DNA from: JBNKVT01 sp050299335
Lineage (GTDB): Bacteria; Pseudomonadota; Alphaproteobacteria; Rhodobacterales; Rhodobacteraceae
Direction: 5' to 3'
Length of the DNA: 41,572 bases
Assembly (NCBI GenBank): GCA_050299335.1
Contig: JBNKVT010000054.1
Span: forward strand, 1-41,572
Program-made: the position numbers and the translations under genes
In this document: in pieces, positions 1 through 7,778 of the stretch
How the letters are laid out: every line of letters starts with the position of its first letter
Numbering within the stretch: the first letter of the stretch is position 1
Notes under the pieces: model-generated
What the model saw: the letters and a program-made list of their open reading frames with translations, nothing else
The model's database searches: none
Told to the model about the DNA's origin: nothing

Positions 1-77
1 TGTCTGCGTGTCAGCCCACTCGTCAGCGCGATACGCACCGCATCAGCACGGAATTCGTCTGTCCGTTTCAGTCCCAT
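1..77 (-). CDS. IS3-family transposase OrfA, N-terminal fragment
   Basis: The first 25 codons of a reading frame that continues past the left edge. The ATG at 77 follows a good ribosome-binding site (AGAGGAGA, 6-8 bases upstream). The peptide starts MGLKRTDEFRADAVRIALTS, which matches the typical N-terminus of IS3-family OrfA proteins, the small helix-turn-helix subunit that is fused to OrfB by programmed frameshifting to form the transposase. Only the start of the helix-turn-helix is visible. The call rests on recognising this N-terminal pattern; the exact IS name cannot be given. Confidence 0.75.
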   Translation of the reverse strand, partial: MGLKRTDEFRADAVRIALTSGLTRR

Positions 78-134
78 AGTTCGTCTCCTCTGTTGCAATA
101 AATGCTATCAAAGGAGCGGCATCAAACCGCGACA
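1..134 (-). mobile_element. End of an IS3-family insertion sequence (partial, runs off the left edge)
   Basis: The minus strand from about position 134 to the left edge looks like the left terminus of an IS3-type element. A TGTCGCGG end is followed by about 55 bases of AT-richer leader and then the start of a transposase OrfA gene. The outer boundary near 134 is inferred from the TG dinucleotide typical of such ends. The other terminus is outside the window, so the inverted repeat and target duplication cannot be confirmed. Confidence 0.55.
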
Positions 135-411
135 TGTCCAATGGCGTACGTTCGGTTTCTGTTCCATCTGGGCGAGCGCCACCGGCGTCGAAGTGTTCAG
201 GGTGACCGCGGGAAAACATCGCAATGCCAGATGCTTGCAAGCTATTCACCAAATCCGCGCAGGCAACAGGTCCGGAGAAGATCGACCCTGAGAGACCGCT
301 TTCGGGCCTTCTGGCGGCAGAGCCAGTGTTCAGCCCTTCCCGCATAACCCTCGAAAACAAAGGAAAATTCTGGCATCGGTCGGATCGAGAGAACGCTTTC
401 GCTAGGGCAAG
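135..411. other. Gap between IS end and tRNA-Ser; no recognisable gene
   Basis: About 280 bases. The minus strand stays open here and could encode a stretch containing GLSGSIFSGPVACADLVNSL, cut at the IS end. I do not recognise it, and it has no convincing start or ribosome-binding site. It may be the remnant of a gene interrupted by the insertion, or chance in GC-rich DNA. Confidence 0.3.
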
Positions 412-501
412 TGGCGGACAGGGTGGGATTCGAACCCACGAGACGGTTCCCCGCCTACACACTTTCCAGGCGTGCGCCTTCGACCACTCGGCCACCTGTC
501 C
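412..501 (-). tRNA. tRNA-Ser (anticodon GGA)
   Basis: On the minus strand a 90-base cloverleaf can be drawn. The acceptor stem is GGACAGG paired with CCTGTCC, the D-arm follows, and the anticodon loop is CTGGAAA (anticodon GGA). A long variable arm typical of class II tRNAs follows, then a T-arm with GGTTCGAATCC, discriminator G and an encoded CCA. The long variable arm and G discriminator both fit serine. The gene lies between the uup-like gene and the IS end; tRNA 3' ends are common integration sites, and here the 3' end faces the IS side. Confidence 0.95.
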
Positions 502-545
502 GGAGCCTGCTCTATACAAGGGGGCGGCAAAGGAATGCAAGACGC

Positions 546-2366
546 TCAGGCAAGGCTTTCGCGCAAGGTTTCGAGGTCGAGCCACTCGGTCTCGGCGGCC
601 TCGAGCTGCACCCGGCGCTCTGCCAGGGCCTCGGTGGCCTTGGTAAACTTCGCAGGCGATCGGCTGTAGAGATCCGGGTCGGAGAGAAAGTCCTGCAGCT
701 TGGCGATCTCGGCCTCCAGACGGGCGATTTCCGCCGGAAGGCGGTCAAGGCGGTGCGCCTGGGTGAAACTCAGCTTGCGCGGGGCGGGGGCGGGGGCCGA
801 TGCCTCCGAGCCGGGCGGGGCAGAGCGTCGGCCCGTCGGGACAGGCGCTGCAGGTACCGCCGGGCGCTGGGTGAGATAATCGGAATAGCCGCCGGCATAG
901 GCGGTGGCGTCGCCGGTGCCGTTCATGGCGATTGTGGTCGTCGCGACCCGGTCGATGAAATCCCGGTCATGGCTGACCAACAGCACCGTGCCGTCGAAAT
1001 CTCCGAGCAGTTCCTGCAACAGGTCCAGGGTCTCGACATCGAGATCGTTGGTCGGCTCGTCGAGCACCAGCAGGTTCGAAGGCTTCGCCATGATCCGGGC
1101 GAGCAGCAGCCGCGCCTTCTCGCCACCCGACAGGGTACCGACCCTGGCGCGGGCCTGGGCCTCGGTGAAGAGGAATTCCTTGAGATAGCCGACGACATGT
1201 TTCGGCGTGCCGCGCACCAGGATCTGGTCGTTGCGGCCCGAGACGCCGAGATCGGCATCGCCGCTCAGCACCTCCCAGAGCGTGGCCTCGGGGTCGAGCG
1301 CGGCGCGGTTCTGGTCGAAGACCGCCAACTCCAGCCCCTTGCCGAGGCGGACCGTTCCGGTCTCGGGTTCAAGCGCCCCGGTGAGCATGTTCAGCAGCGT
1401 CGTCTTGCCGGCCCCGTTCGGCCCGATCAGCGCCACCCGCTCGCCGCGCATGATCCGGATCGAGAAATCGCGGACTACCGTCCGGTCGCCGAAGCGTTTC
1501 GAGATATCCCGGGCCTCCACCACCAGCCGCCCGGATCTCGGTCCATCCTCCAGCGCCATCTTCGCCGTCCCGGCGCGGGTCACCTGGGCACTGTGCTCCG
1601 CCCGCATCTCCTGCAGCCGCCGCACCCGTCCCTGATTGCGCTTGCGCCGCGCCGAGATGCCTTCCACGGCCCAGCGGCCCTCGGACTTGATCAGTCGGTC
1701 GAGCTTGTGACGCGCGAGGTCCTCGTCGGCGAAGACCTTGTCCCGCCAGGTCTCGAAATCGCCAAAGCCCCTGTCCTGACGCCGCACCTCGCCGCGGTCG
1801 ATCCAGAGGGTGGTTCGGGTCAGTTGACGCAGAAACGCGCGGTCATGGGAGATGATGACGAAGGCGCGGGAGGTCTGGGACAGGAACTCCTCCAGCCAGG
1901 AAATCGCCGCGATATCCAGATGGTTGGTCGGTTCGTCCAGCAGCATCAGGTCCGGCTCCTGGGCCAGAAGCCGCGCAAGCGCCGCCTTGCGCCGCTCGCC
2001 GCCCGAGGCCTGGTCCGGGGCTAGATCGGGGTCGAGCCTCACGCCCTCCATGGCGATCTCGACCTTGTAATGCTCGGCCGGGTCAAGCCCGTGTTCGGCA
2101 AAGGCGCGCAATGTGGGAAAACCGGTGAAATCGGGGTCCTGTTCCATATAGCCGACATGGGCGCCGGACCGCAGGAAGCGCGCGCCCTCATCCACCTCCA
2201 CCAGCCCTGCCACCACTTTCATCAATGTCGATTTGCCCGATCCGTTTCGGCCCACGAGGCAGATGCGCTCGCCGGGGGAGACGGCCAGGGACAGGCCGCC
2301 GAACAGCGGCAGACCGCCGTAATTCAGCGAGATATCTGTGAGGGTGAGAAGGGGAACCTGCGCCAT
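546..2366 (-). CDS. uup: ABC-F family ATP-binding protein, Uup-like
   Basis: 606-residue soluble protein with two ABC ATPase domains in tandem and no membrane segment, as in the ABC-F family. These proteins act at the ribosome or on nucleic acids rather than in transport. Domain 1 has Walker A GRNGSGKST (39-47), signature SGGERRKA (121-128) and Walker B with LLDEPTNHLD (142-151). Domain 2 has GPNGAGKTT (315-323), LSGGEKARL (412-420) and LVLDEPTNDLD (433-443). A charged linker rich in Arg and Lys lies around 220-275. The C-terminus (about 540-606) is a predicted coiled coil preceded by an Ala/Pro-rich tether, the arrangement of Uup. Uup is linked in E. coli to precise excision of transposons and to ribosome assembly. 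The gene is monocistronic and divergent from the aminotransferase gene. EttA-like alternatives lack this C-terminal coil. Confidence 0.85.
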   Translation of the reverse strand: MAQVPLLTLTDISLNYGGLPLFGGLSLAVSPGERICLVGRNGSGKSTLMKVVAGLVEVDEGARFLRSGAHVGYMEQDPDFTGFPTLRAFAEHGLDPAEHYKVEIAMEGVRLDPDLAPDQASGGERRKAALARLLAQEPDLMLLDEPTNHLDIAAISWLEEFLSQTSRAFVIISHDRAFLRQLTRTTLWIDRGEVRRQDRGFGDFETWRDKVFADEDLARHKLDRLIKSEGRWAVEGISARRKRNQGRVRRLQEMRAEHSAQVTRAGTAKMALEDGPRSGRLVVEARDISKRFGDRTVVRDFSIRIMRGERVALIGPNGAGKTTLLNMLTGALEPETGTVRLGKGLELAVFDQNRAALDPEATLWEVLSGDADLGVSGRNDQILVRGTPKHVVGYLKEFLFTEAQARARVGTLSGGEKARLLLARIMAKPSNLLVLDEPTNDLDVETLDLLQELLGDFDGTVLLVSHDRDFIDRVATTTIAMNGTGDATAYAGGYSDYLTQRPAVPAAPVPTGRRSAPPGSEASAPAPAPRKLSFTQAHRLDRLPAEIARLEAEIAKLQDFLSDPDLYSRSPAKFTKATEALAERRVQLEAAETEWLDLETLRESLA

Positions 2367-2462
2367 GGGCTTGGTCTATCGTCTTATCCCTTTGGCGCGT
2401 CAAGCACTTGCAACCGGCGAAGACCGAGCTAGGCTCGCGCCGGTAACCATCCGGATCGTCTC

Positions 2463-3656
2463 ATGCCCGCCTCGCCCGTCTCTCCGAGCCTTGCTGCCAC
2501 TTTCGCCCCGCCGGTCATGGAGGCCCGCGCCTGGCTGGCCGAGGTCGAGATTCCGGCCGATCGCCCGCTTTTGAACCTGTCCCAGGCCGCTCCGGTCGAT
2601 CCGCCGCCGCCCGAGATGCTGGCGGCGATGGCCGAGATGATCCATGCCGATCCGACCGCGCATGTCTACGGACCGGTGCTGGGACTGCCCGCACTGCGCG
2701 CGGAAGTCGCCACGCAATGGTCGGCACGCTATGGCGGACGGATCGCGGCTGAGGACATCGCCATCACATCGGGCTGCAATCAGGCGTTCTGCGCCGCGAT
2801 CATGTCGCTGGCGGGGCAGGGGGATGCGGTGATCCTGCCGACGCCGTGGTATTTCAATCACAAGATGTGGCTGGATATGGCGGGGATCGAGACAAGGCTT
2901 CTGGCTTGCGAACCCGACATGACGCCGAGCGTCGAAAAGGCCGAGGCGCTGATCGGGCCGGGGGTGAAGGCGATCGTGCTGGTGACCCCGAACAACCCCA
3001 CGGGTGCCGAATACCCCGCCGGGCTGATCGCGGCCTTCGCCGATCTTGCGCGGCGGCACGGGATCGCACTGATCCTCGACGAGACCTACCGGGACTTCCA
3101 TTCCTCCGACACCGCCCCGCATGGGCTGTTCGCCGAGCCAGACTGGCGCGAGACGCTGATCCATCTCTATTCGTTCTCAAAGGTCTATCGGCTGACCGGC
3201 CACCGGGTCGGGCTGATGGCGACCGCGCCTGCGCGGCTGCGCGAGATCGAAAAGTTTCTCGACACCATGACCATCTGCCCCAACCAGATCGGCCAGCGGG
3301 CGGCCCTTTATGGGCTGCGGCATTTGGGCGACTGGGTGGCTGAGGAACGGGCCGAGATCCTGCGGCGGCGGGCGGAGACCGTAAGCGGCATCGGGTCGCT
3401 GGAAGGGTGGAAGATCCTTGGTTCCGGCGCCTATTTCGCCTATCTCGAACATCCCTTTCCGCTCCGTTCAGACCTGCTGGCCCGGCGGCTGGTCGCGGAA
3501 CAGTCGCTGCTCCTGCTGCCCGGCACGATGTTTGCCCCGACACAGGCCCAGGGCGGCAACGGCGATGCCGAGCGTCAGGTCCGGATCGCCTTTGCCAATG
3601 CCGATGCCGACGGTATCCGCACCATGACCGCGCGTCTGAAAGCCTTCCTGCCATAG
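2463..3656 (+). CDS. Pyridoxal-phosphate aminotransferase, class I/II
   Basis: 397 residues, the full length of fold-type I aspartate-aminotransferase-like enzymes. Visible landmarks are an NNPTG stretch (177-181), the cofactor aspartate in LILDETY (203-209), and the Schiff-base lysine K240 in SFSKVYRLTGHRVG, with the following arginine contacting the cofactor phosphate. Such enzymes exchange amino groups between amino acids and 2-oxo acids in the cytoplasm. The substrate cannot be read from sequence. The gene is divergent from uup and followed 105 bases later on the same strand by a GntR regulator, which might control it. The ATG at 2463 lies close to a GGATCG stretch, so the start is reasonable but not certain. 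Confidence 0.85.
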   Translation: MPASPVSPSLAATFAPPVMEARAWLAEVEIPADRPLLNLSQAAPVDPPPPEMLAAMAEMIHADPTAHVYGPVLGLPALRAEVATQWSARYGGRIAAEDIAITSGCNQAFCAAIMSLAGQGDAVILPTPWYFNHKMWLDMAGIETRLLACEPDMTPSVEKAEALIGPGVKAIVLVTPNNPTGAEYPAGLIAAFADLARRHGIALILDETYRDFHSSDTAPHGLFAEPDWRETLIHLYSFSKVYRLTGHRVGLMATAPARLREIEKFLDTMTICPNQIGQRAALYGLRHLGDWVAEERAEILRRRAETVSGIGSLEGWKILGSGAYFAYLEHPFPLRSDLLARRLVAEQSLLLLPGTMFAPTQAQGGNGDAERQVRIAFANADADGIRTMTARLKAFLP

Positions 3657-3705
3657 GTCAACCCGACCTCCTGCAAAGAAAATTCACTTCAGGAGAATAT
3701 TTTCA

Positions 3706-3734
3706 TTGCCTTTCCGCAAACTGATATTTTAATT
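3706..3734 (+). promoter_or_regulatory. Possible sigma-70-type promoter of the GntR gene
   Basis: TTGCCT (3706-3711) and TTAATT (3729-3734) are separated by 17 bases in a markedly AT-rich stretch that stands out from its surroundings. It would start transcription about 20 bases before the GTG at 3762. Matches to consensus are partial. The stretch also holds two ATATTTT direct repeats that could be part of a GntR operator. Confidence 0.3.
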
Positions 3735-3761
3735 TTTTTGAAGCCTTTTAAGGACCGACCC

Positions 3762-4493
3762 GTGCGACCGCAAGAAAAACTGCCGTTCGAGGGGATGGAG
3801 CTCCGGCCCGCCCCGCAATTCACCCGCCGCCTGCCGCTGGCCGACCAGGTCTTTGACGATCTTCTCCAGCGCATCCTGTCACTGGAACTGCCACCTAACA
3901 CCTCCTTGTCGCGGAGTGATTTGGCGGATTTCTACGGGATTTCGCAAACCCCGCTGCGCGACGCGCTGTTGCAGCTTGAGAATGCCAAGCTCCTGGGCAT
4001 CTACCCGCAATCGCGCACCGTCGTTTCGGCGATCGATGTCAACGATATCCGCGAAACCCAGTTCCTGCGTGCCGCGGTCGAAAAGGAGATCGTCGCACTT
4101 CTGGCAGAGCGGAACAATGGCAGTCAGCTCCTGGCGGCGGAAGACACCATCAGCCGGATGGAGCGGCTGGCCCGCGAGATCGACATGGATTTCGAATCGT
4201 TCGACCGCGAGGACAAGACCTTCCACGCCTCCCTCTTCGCCGCCGCCGACAAATCCGGACTCTATGAACTGATCGAGGCGCGCTCGGGCAATCTCAACCG
4301 CATCCGCCGGTTGCATCTGAGCTTTCGCGAGGACACCAAACCGGCAAGAGTGATCGAGGATCACCGCTCGATCCTGATGGCCATCGTCGAAGGCGACACC
4401 GCCAAGGCCCGCGCGGCGATCCGCTCTCACCTGTCGCATACGCTCGACCGGGTGGACGAATTGCGCAAACGGTTCCCGGAACTCTTCGCTTGA
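3762..4493 (+). CDS. GntR-family transcriptional regulator (FCD subfamily)
   Basis: About 243 residues. The N-terminal winged helix-turn-helix includes the conserved pattern LSRSDLADFYGISQTPLRDA followed by LLQLENAKLLGIYP. The C-terminal all-helical FCD domain starts about residue 90 with DIRETQFLRAAVEKEIVALL, and metal- or ligand-binding histidines are visible in DKTFHASLF, EDHRSI and RSHLSHTL. FCD regulators usually repress genes for metabolism of organic acids, sugars or amino acids and release DNA on ligand binding. I chose GTG 3762 because AAGGA sits 7 bases upstream. A TTG at 3738 and an ATG at 3795 are also in frame; the first has no ribosome-binding site. Its likely target is the preceding aminotransferase or itself. 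Confidence 0.85.
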   Translation: MRPQEKLPFEGMELRPAPQFTRRLPLADQVFDDLLQRILSLELPPNTSLSRSDLADFYGISQTPLRDALLQLENAKLLGIYPQSRTVVSAIDVNDIRETQFLRAAVEKEIVALLAERNNGSQLLAAEDTISRMERLAREIDMDFESFDREDKTFHASLFAAADKSGLYELIEARSGNLNRIRRLHLSFREDTKPARVIEDHRSILMAIVEGDTAKARAAIRSHLSHTLDRVDELRKRFPELFA

Positions 4494-4504
4494 TGCCGGT
4501 AAGG

Positions 4505-4557
4505 AAGACGGCAGGGCCGGTTATGTCGATATGACCGCACCCCTCTGCGCCGTCTTC
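4505..4557 (+). terminator. Possible terminator hairpin after the GntR gene
   Basis: Complementary arms GAAGACGGC and GCCGTCTTC are separated by about 35 bases just downstream of the GntR stop codon. The stem is strong, but the loop is long and there is no T-run, so a termination role is only a guess. Confidence 0.25.
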
Positions 4558-4607
4558 GGCCCCCGAACCGGGCCGGTGGCTCCTATTCTCACAAATTTCA
4601 ACACATC

Positions 4608-4636
4608 TTGAGACATGCCCGCCGATCCCCTATCTT
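4608..4636 (+). promoter_or_regulatory. Sigma-70-type promoter for the Fe-S carrier/TfoX operon
   Basis: TTGAGA (4608-4613) and TATCTT (4631-4636) have exactly 17 bases between them, followed by an AAGGA ribosome-binding site and the ATG at 4664. Five of six and four of six positions match the consensus boxes. Confidence 0.5.
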
Positions 4637-4663
4637 TGGACCAGAAGCGACAAGGACCAATAG

Positions 4664-5014
4664 ATGTTCGGCATTCCCGGAAAACAGGCCGTCACCATGA
4701 CCGACAAGGCCGCCGCCCAGATTGCCCGCCTGATGAGTGAAGGCGGCAAGAAGGGACTGCGCATCGGGGTCAGGAAAGGCGGCTGTGCCGGGATGGAATA
4801 CACCATGGACTACGCCGACGAGATCGACCCGATGGACGAGATCGTCGAACAGGACGGCGCCCGCGTCATGATCGCCCCCATGGCCCAGATGTTCCTCTTC
4901 GGCACCGAGATCGACTACGAGGTCTCGCTGCTCGAATCCGGCTTCAAGTTCAACAACCCCAATGTCACCGAGGCCTGCGGCTGCGGCGAATCGATCAAGT
5001 TCGCCGAGACCTGA
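4664..5014 (+). CDS. A-type iron-sulfur carrier protein (HesB/IscA/SufA family)
   Basis: 116 residues, typical family length. The three conserved cysteines are present: C41 in RKGGCAG and C105/C107 in EACGCGES. A-type carriers receive Fe-S clusters from the assembly scaffold and pass them to target apoproteins in the cytoplasm. The start is supported by AAGGA 7 bases upstream. No suf or isc genes are adjacent, so this is a stand-alone carrier. It is followed without any gap by two TfoX-N proteins on the same strand, which implies one transcript. I cannot decide from sequence between the SufA, IscA and ErpA subgroups. Confidence 0.9.
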   Translation: MFGIPGKQAVTMTDKAAAQIARLMSEGGKKGLRIGVRKGGCAGMEYTMDYADEIDPMDEIVEQDGARVMIAPMAQMFLFGTEIDYEVSLLESGFKFNNPNVTEACGCGESIKFAET

Positions 5015-5371
5015 ATGGCCAGCGATCCGGAGTTTGTCGCCTACGCCTGCGAACTCTTCTCCGGTCTCGGCCCTATCCGCCGGGGCCGCCTCTTCGGCGG
5101 CACCGCCCTCTATATCGATGACGCCATGTTCGCCATGATCTCCGGCGACGCCATCTGGATGAAATCCGACGCCGACCTCCGCCCCGATTACGAGGCTGCA
5201 GGCTCCGTCCCCTTCAGCTACGACACCAAAACCGGCAAAAAGGTCATCCCCGGCCTCATGCGCCTCCCCGACGGCGCCCTTGACGACCCCGACGAGGCCC
5301 TCACCTGGGCCCGCCGCTCGCTGATCCCGGCTGAAGCCGCGGCAAAGAAACGCGCCAAGAAAGCCCGCTAA
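5015..5371 (+). CDS. TfoX N-terminal domain protein (first of a tandem pair)
   Basis: 118 residues. Recognisable TfoX-N pattern: LGPIRRGRLFGGTALYIDD, then FAMISGDAIWMKSDA and PFSYDTKTGKK, ending with a lysine/arginine-rich tail. The ATG directly follows the stop codon of the Fe-S carrier gene (TGAATG), so translation is probably coupled. TfoX-N proteins are small cytoplasmic proteins related to the N-half of the competence regulator TfoX/Sxy. The function of single-domain versions is unknown, and no competence genes are nearby. Confidence 0.8.
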   Translation: MASDPEFVAYACELFSGLGPIRRGRLFGGTALYIDDAMFAMISGDAIWMKSDADLRPDYEAAGSVPFSYDTKTGKKVIPGLMRLPDGALDDPDEALTWARRSLIPAEAAAKKRAKKAR

Positions 5372-5698
5372 ATGCCCGTCACCGAAGAAGATATCGCCTT
5401 CTACAAGGACCATTTCTCCGCCGCAGGCACCATCACCGTCAAGAAAATGATGGGTGGTGCGTCGATCTATGCCGACGGCACCATCTTCGCCATGCACGGC
5501 CCCGGCGACACGCTCTTTCTCAAGGCAACCGGCCCCCTCGCCGAAGACCTTGCCGCCCTCGGCTCGACCCAGTTCCTCTACGAAAACAAATCCGGCAAGA
5601 CCATCGCCATGCCCTACTGGACCCTGCCCGACACCGCCCTAGACGACCCCGAGGAAGCCTCCGAATGGGCCCTCAAATCCCTCGACGCCTCGCGCTGA
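5372..5698 (+). CDS. TfoX N-terminal domain protein (second of a tandem pair)
   Basis: 108 residues, paralogous to the preceding gene. Matching blocks are VKKMMGGASIYADG, FAMHGPGDTLFLKATG, FLYENKSGKTIAMPYWTLP and LDDPEEASEWA. Its ATG directly follows the TAA of the first copy. The two have diverged strongly in the middle, so the duplication is not recent. Lacking a C-terminal TfoX domain, it should not be read as a full competence regulator. The same 30-bp repeat found at 36221 starts 7 bases after its stop codon. Confidence 0.8.
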   Translation: MPVTEEDIAFYKDHFSAAGTITVKKMMGGASIYADGTIFAMHGPGDTLFLKATGPLAEDLAALGSTQFLYENKSGKTIAMPYWTLPDTALDDPEEASEWALKSLDASR

Positions 5699-5705
5699 GT
5701 CAATC

Positions 5706-5735
5706 CCTCCTTCTTTCAAATACTCCCGCCGGAGG
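5706..5735. repeat. Dispersed 30-bp intergenic repeat, copy 1
   Basis: A 30-base sequence beginning CCTCCTTCTTTCAAATACTC and ending CCGCCGGAGG, identical base for base to 36221-36250 and related to 23073-23101. Its ends (CCTCC and GGAGG) are complementary. On the minus strand it ends in AAGAAGGAGG, a near-perfect Shine-Dalgarno sequence. It lies between the second TfoX gene and tpiA. Confidence 0.85.
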
Positions 5736-5816
5736 CACCCCGCCGCGCCACCTTGTGCATAGCCTCCCCCCAAAAACTCTGCTAGCCACAAGCCACCCAG
5801 CAAAGGAGCCCAGCCC

Positions 5817-6554
5817 ATGCCCCGCAAACTCGCCGCCGGTAACTGGAAAATGCACGGCTCCCGCGCCTCCGTAGACGTCCTGAAATCCCTCGCTACTGCC
5901 CATCCCGATCCGGCTTGTGACGTCCTCATTTGCCCGCCCGCCACGCTTCTTTCGGTATTCACCGCCGCCGCCACCGGCATCCCCCTCGGCGCTCAGGACT
6001 GCCACACCGGAACCACGGGTGCCCATACCGGCGACCTGTCGGCGGAAATGCTCGCCGAGGCGGGGGCTACGGCTATCATTGTCGGCCATTCCGAACGCCG
6101 CACCGACCACAACGAATCCAGCGCGCTGATCCGCGCCAAGGCCGAGGCCGCCTGGCGCGCAGGGCTGACAGCCATCGTCTGTATCGGCGAATCAGAAGCC
6201 CAGCGTGACAGCGGCCAAACCCTCGACATCGTCGGCACCCAGCTCACCGAATCGGTCCCCGAAGGTGCCACCCCTGACAGCCTCGTCGTCGCCTACGAAC
6301 CCATCTGGGCCATCGGCACCGGTCGCACCCCGACCTTGCCGGAAATCGCCGAGGTCCATGATTTCATTCGTGAAAAACTGACTGCCCGCTTCGGCCCAGC
6401 CGCCACCGAAATCCGCCTGCTCTATGGCGGCTCGGTCAAGCCGTCCAATGCCGCAGAGATATTCGCGCTTGAAAACGTCGATGGTGGCCTCGTCGGCGGC
6501 GCGTCCCTCAAGGCCGAAGATTTCGGCCCGATCATCGCCGCCGCCAGCGCCTGA
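5817..6554 (+). CDS. tpiA: Triose-phosphate isomerase
   Basis: 245 residues, standard length for this (beta/alpha)8 barrel. It interconverts dihydroxyacetone phosphate and glyceraldehyde 3-phosphate in glycolysis and gluconeogenesis. All key elements are visible: substrate-binding N9 and K11 in GNWKM, the electrophile H91 in GHSERR, the catalytic base E161 in AYEPIWAIGTG with the flexible loop 6 following, and the phosphate-binding LYGGSVKPSNA. Start supported by AAGGAG 8 bases upstream. The gene stands alone and is convergent with the DUF6456 gene, with only 3 bases between their stop codons. Confidence 0.97.
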   Translation: MPRKLAAGNWKMHGSRASVDVLKSLATAHPDPACDVLICPPATLLSVFTAAATGIPLGAQDCHTGTTGAHTGDLSAEMLAEAGATAIIVGHSERRTDHNESSALIRAKAEAAWRAGLTAIVCIGESEAQRDSGQTLDIVGTQLTESVPEGATPDSLVVAYEPIWAIGTGRTPTLPEIAEVHDFIREKLTARFGPAATEIRLLYGGSVKPSNAAEIFALENVDGGLVGGASLKAEDFGPIIAAASA

Positions 6555-6557
6555 GAG

Positions 6558-7637
6558 TTACCCGGCCTTGCGCTCAGGCGCGGGTACATCCTCGCGCAGC
6601 ATCCCGTAATGCACCGCCAGCCGGTGCAGGGCGATCTTCAGCACCACCTTGCCGGACCGTGCAGACCAGCCCATCCGCTTTTCGGCCGTCTCCAGACCTT
6701 CGAGGAAACAGCAGACCCGAAAGACGATATCCGCCAATCCCGGCCCCAGCGCCTCGAGCGCCGCCATCACCCGGTCGCGCGCGTTCCCGGTCCGGTCCGA
6801 CACCTCACCGCCGGCAAAGGCCCCCCGGTCGCGGGTGGTCAGGAATTTTTCCCAGTTCTGCGCCACCCGGGGGCCCATCTGCGCCTGTTCGAAATCCTCG
6901 CGCAGCCGCTCTCCGGCCTCGACCAGTTCGGCCGTCAGATAAGCCGCGCCGCGCGCGTTCTTCTTCCGTGCCAGAATGGCCAAAGGGCTTTCGGCCAGGT
7001 TGAACCGCAACTTCCCTTCGCAGGCCGCTTGTCCGGTTTCCGCCTCGTCGCCGAAATCCTGATGCTGAGCCGCGAAGGGGCTCACGGCCTCTTCGCCGCC
7101 GCGCGCCGCCGCCCGTTCGGCCCGGTCCTGCGCCAGCAGCCGCTTCAACGCCGCCCGCCCGGTCGCTGTGATTGCGTAGCACGAGATCTTGCCCGAGCGC
7201 GTGCAGCTGATCCACTCGTTGATGGCGAATTTATGCGCCACGTCCCGCTCCACCACAGCGATCCGCTTCGGCCGTCCAGGAACCAGTTCGCGCATCACCA
7301 CGGCCTTTTCCATTCCGTTGGCCACGGCCAGGAAGGCGCCGCTTTCACAGAGCCTGCGCAGAATGCGCCTGGCCTCGCGCTCGATTTCGGGGGATGTCTG
7401 GATCTGATGTGTCGCTGCTCTCGCCAGCATGTTCGCCAACTCCTTCGGTCTGAAACCATCTTCGTTTATCTGCGGATAGGCCGCGCCCGCTTCCTCCAGG
7501 CTCTGGTCGACCAGAGGGTCGTCACGGCGTGACTCGATTTTCCGGATGCGGCGCATCACCGTCGACGCCGCGCAGCCCAGCGACCGCGCGATCTGGCGAA
7601 TCGACAATTCGCCATCAGTATGAGCGAGGAAAATCAA
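6558..7637 (-). CDS. DUF6456 helix-turn-helix protein
   Basis: About 359 residues from a TTG start. The N-terminus holds a helix-turn-helix (LSIRQIARSLGCAASTVMRR) followed by a conserved RRDDPLVDQ. The C-terminal half has the DUF6456 signature, including SPLAILARKK, YLTAELVEAGERLREDFEQA and a DRVMAALEALGPGLADI block. The family is alphaproteobacterial and probably DNA-binding; its function is not established. The start is problematic. TTG 7637 has AGGAGG only two bases upstream, too close for normal initiation, and the frame stays open further upstream but is broken by one TAG at 7644-7646. The preceding 26 codons (from GTG 7724, with AAAAGG 7 bases upstream) look like the natural N-terminus. 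Either the gene carries an amber mutation or a short leader ORF feeds reinitiation. Confidence 0.75.
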   Translation of the reverse strand: MIFLAHTDGELSIRQIARSLGCAASTVMRRIRKIESRRDDPLVDQSLEEAGAAYPQINEDGFRPKELANMLARAATHQIQTSPEIEREARRILRRLCESGAFLAVANGMEKAVVMRELVPGRPKRIAVVERDVAHKFAINEWISCTRSGKISCYAITATGRAALKRLLAQDRAERAAARGGEEAVSPFAAQHQDFGDEAETGQAACEGKLRFNLAESPLAILARKKNARGAAYLTAELVEAGERLREDFEQAQMGPRVAQNWEKFLTTRDRGAFAGGEVSDRTGNARDRVMAALEALGPGLADIVFRVCCFLEGLETAEKRMGWSARSGKVVLKIALHRLAVHYGMLREDVPAPERKAG

Positions 7638-7643
7638 TACCTC

Positions 7644-7724
7644 CTACGAGACGATTGCCGCCTCGCTCTGGCCCCGGTCTGACAGGATGGACTCGCGATC
7701 TGGTTCAATAGCTTCCCCAAGCAC
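7644..7724 (-). other. Upstream in-frame segment of the DUF6456 gene ending in an amber codon
   Basis: From GTG 7724-7722 (AAAAGG 7 bases upstream) this segment encodes MLGEAIEPDRESILSDRGQS followed by EAAIVS and a TAG. Nine bases later, in the same frame, lies the presumed TTG start of the DUF6456 protein. Members of this family usually have some 15-20 residues before the block that matches LIFLAHTDGELSIRQ, so the segment fits as the lost N-terminus. It could equally be a separate short leader peptide. Confidence 0.45.
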
Positions 7725-7778
7725 AGGATCGCCTTTTCAATTCGAATTTTCGTAAATTTCTACCTAAAGTTCATTTGG

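Noticed and set aside
411..2024. Long open frame on the plus strand opposite uup
   Set aside because: Antisense to a complete ABC-F gene with all motifs; its peptide is low-complexity Arg/Gly/Ala of the kind that GC-rich codon bias gives on the opposite strand.
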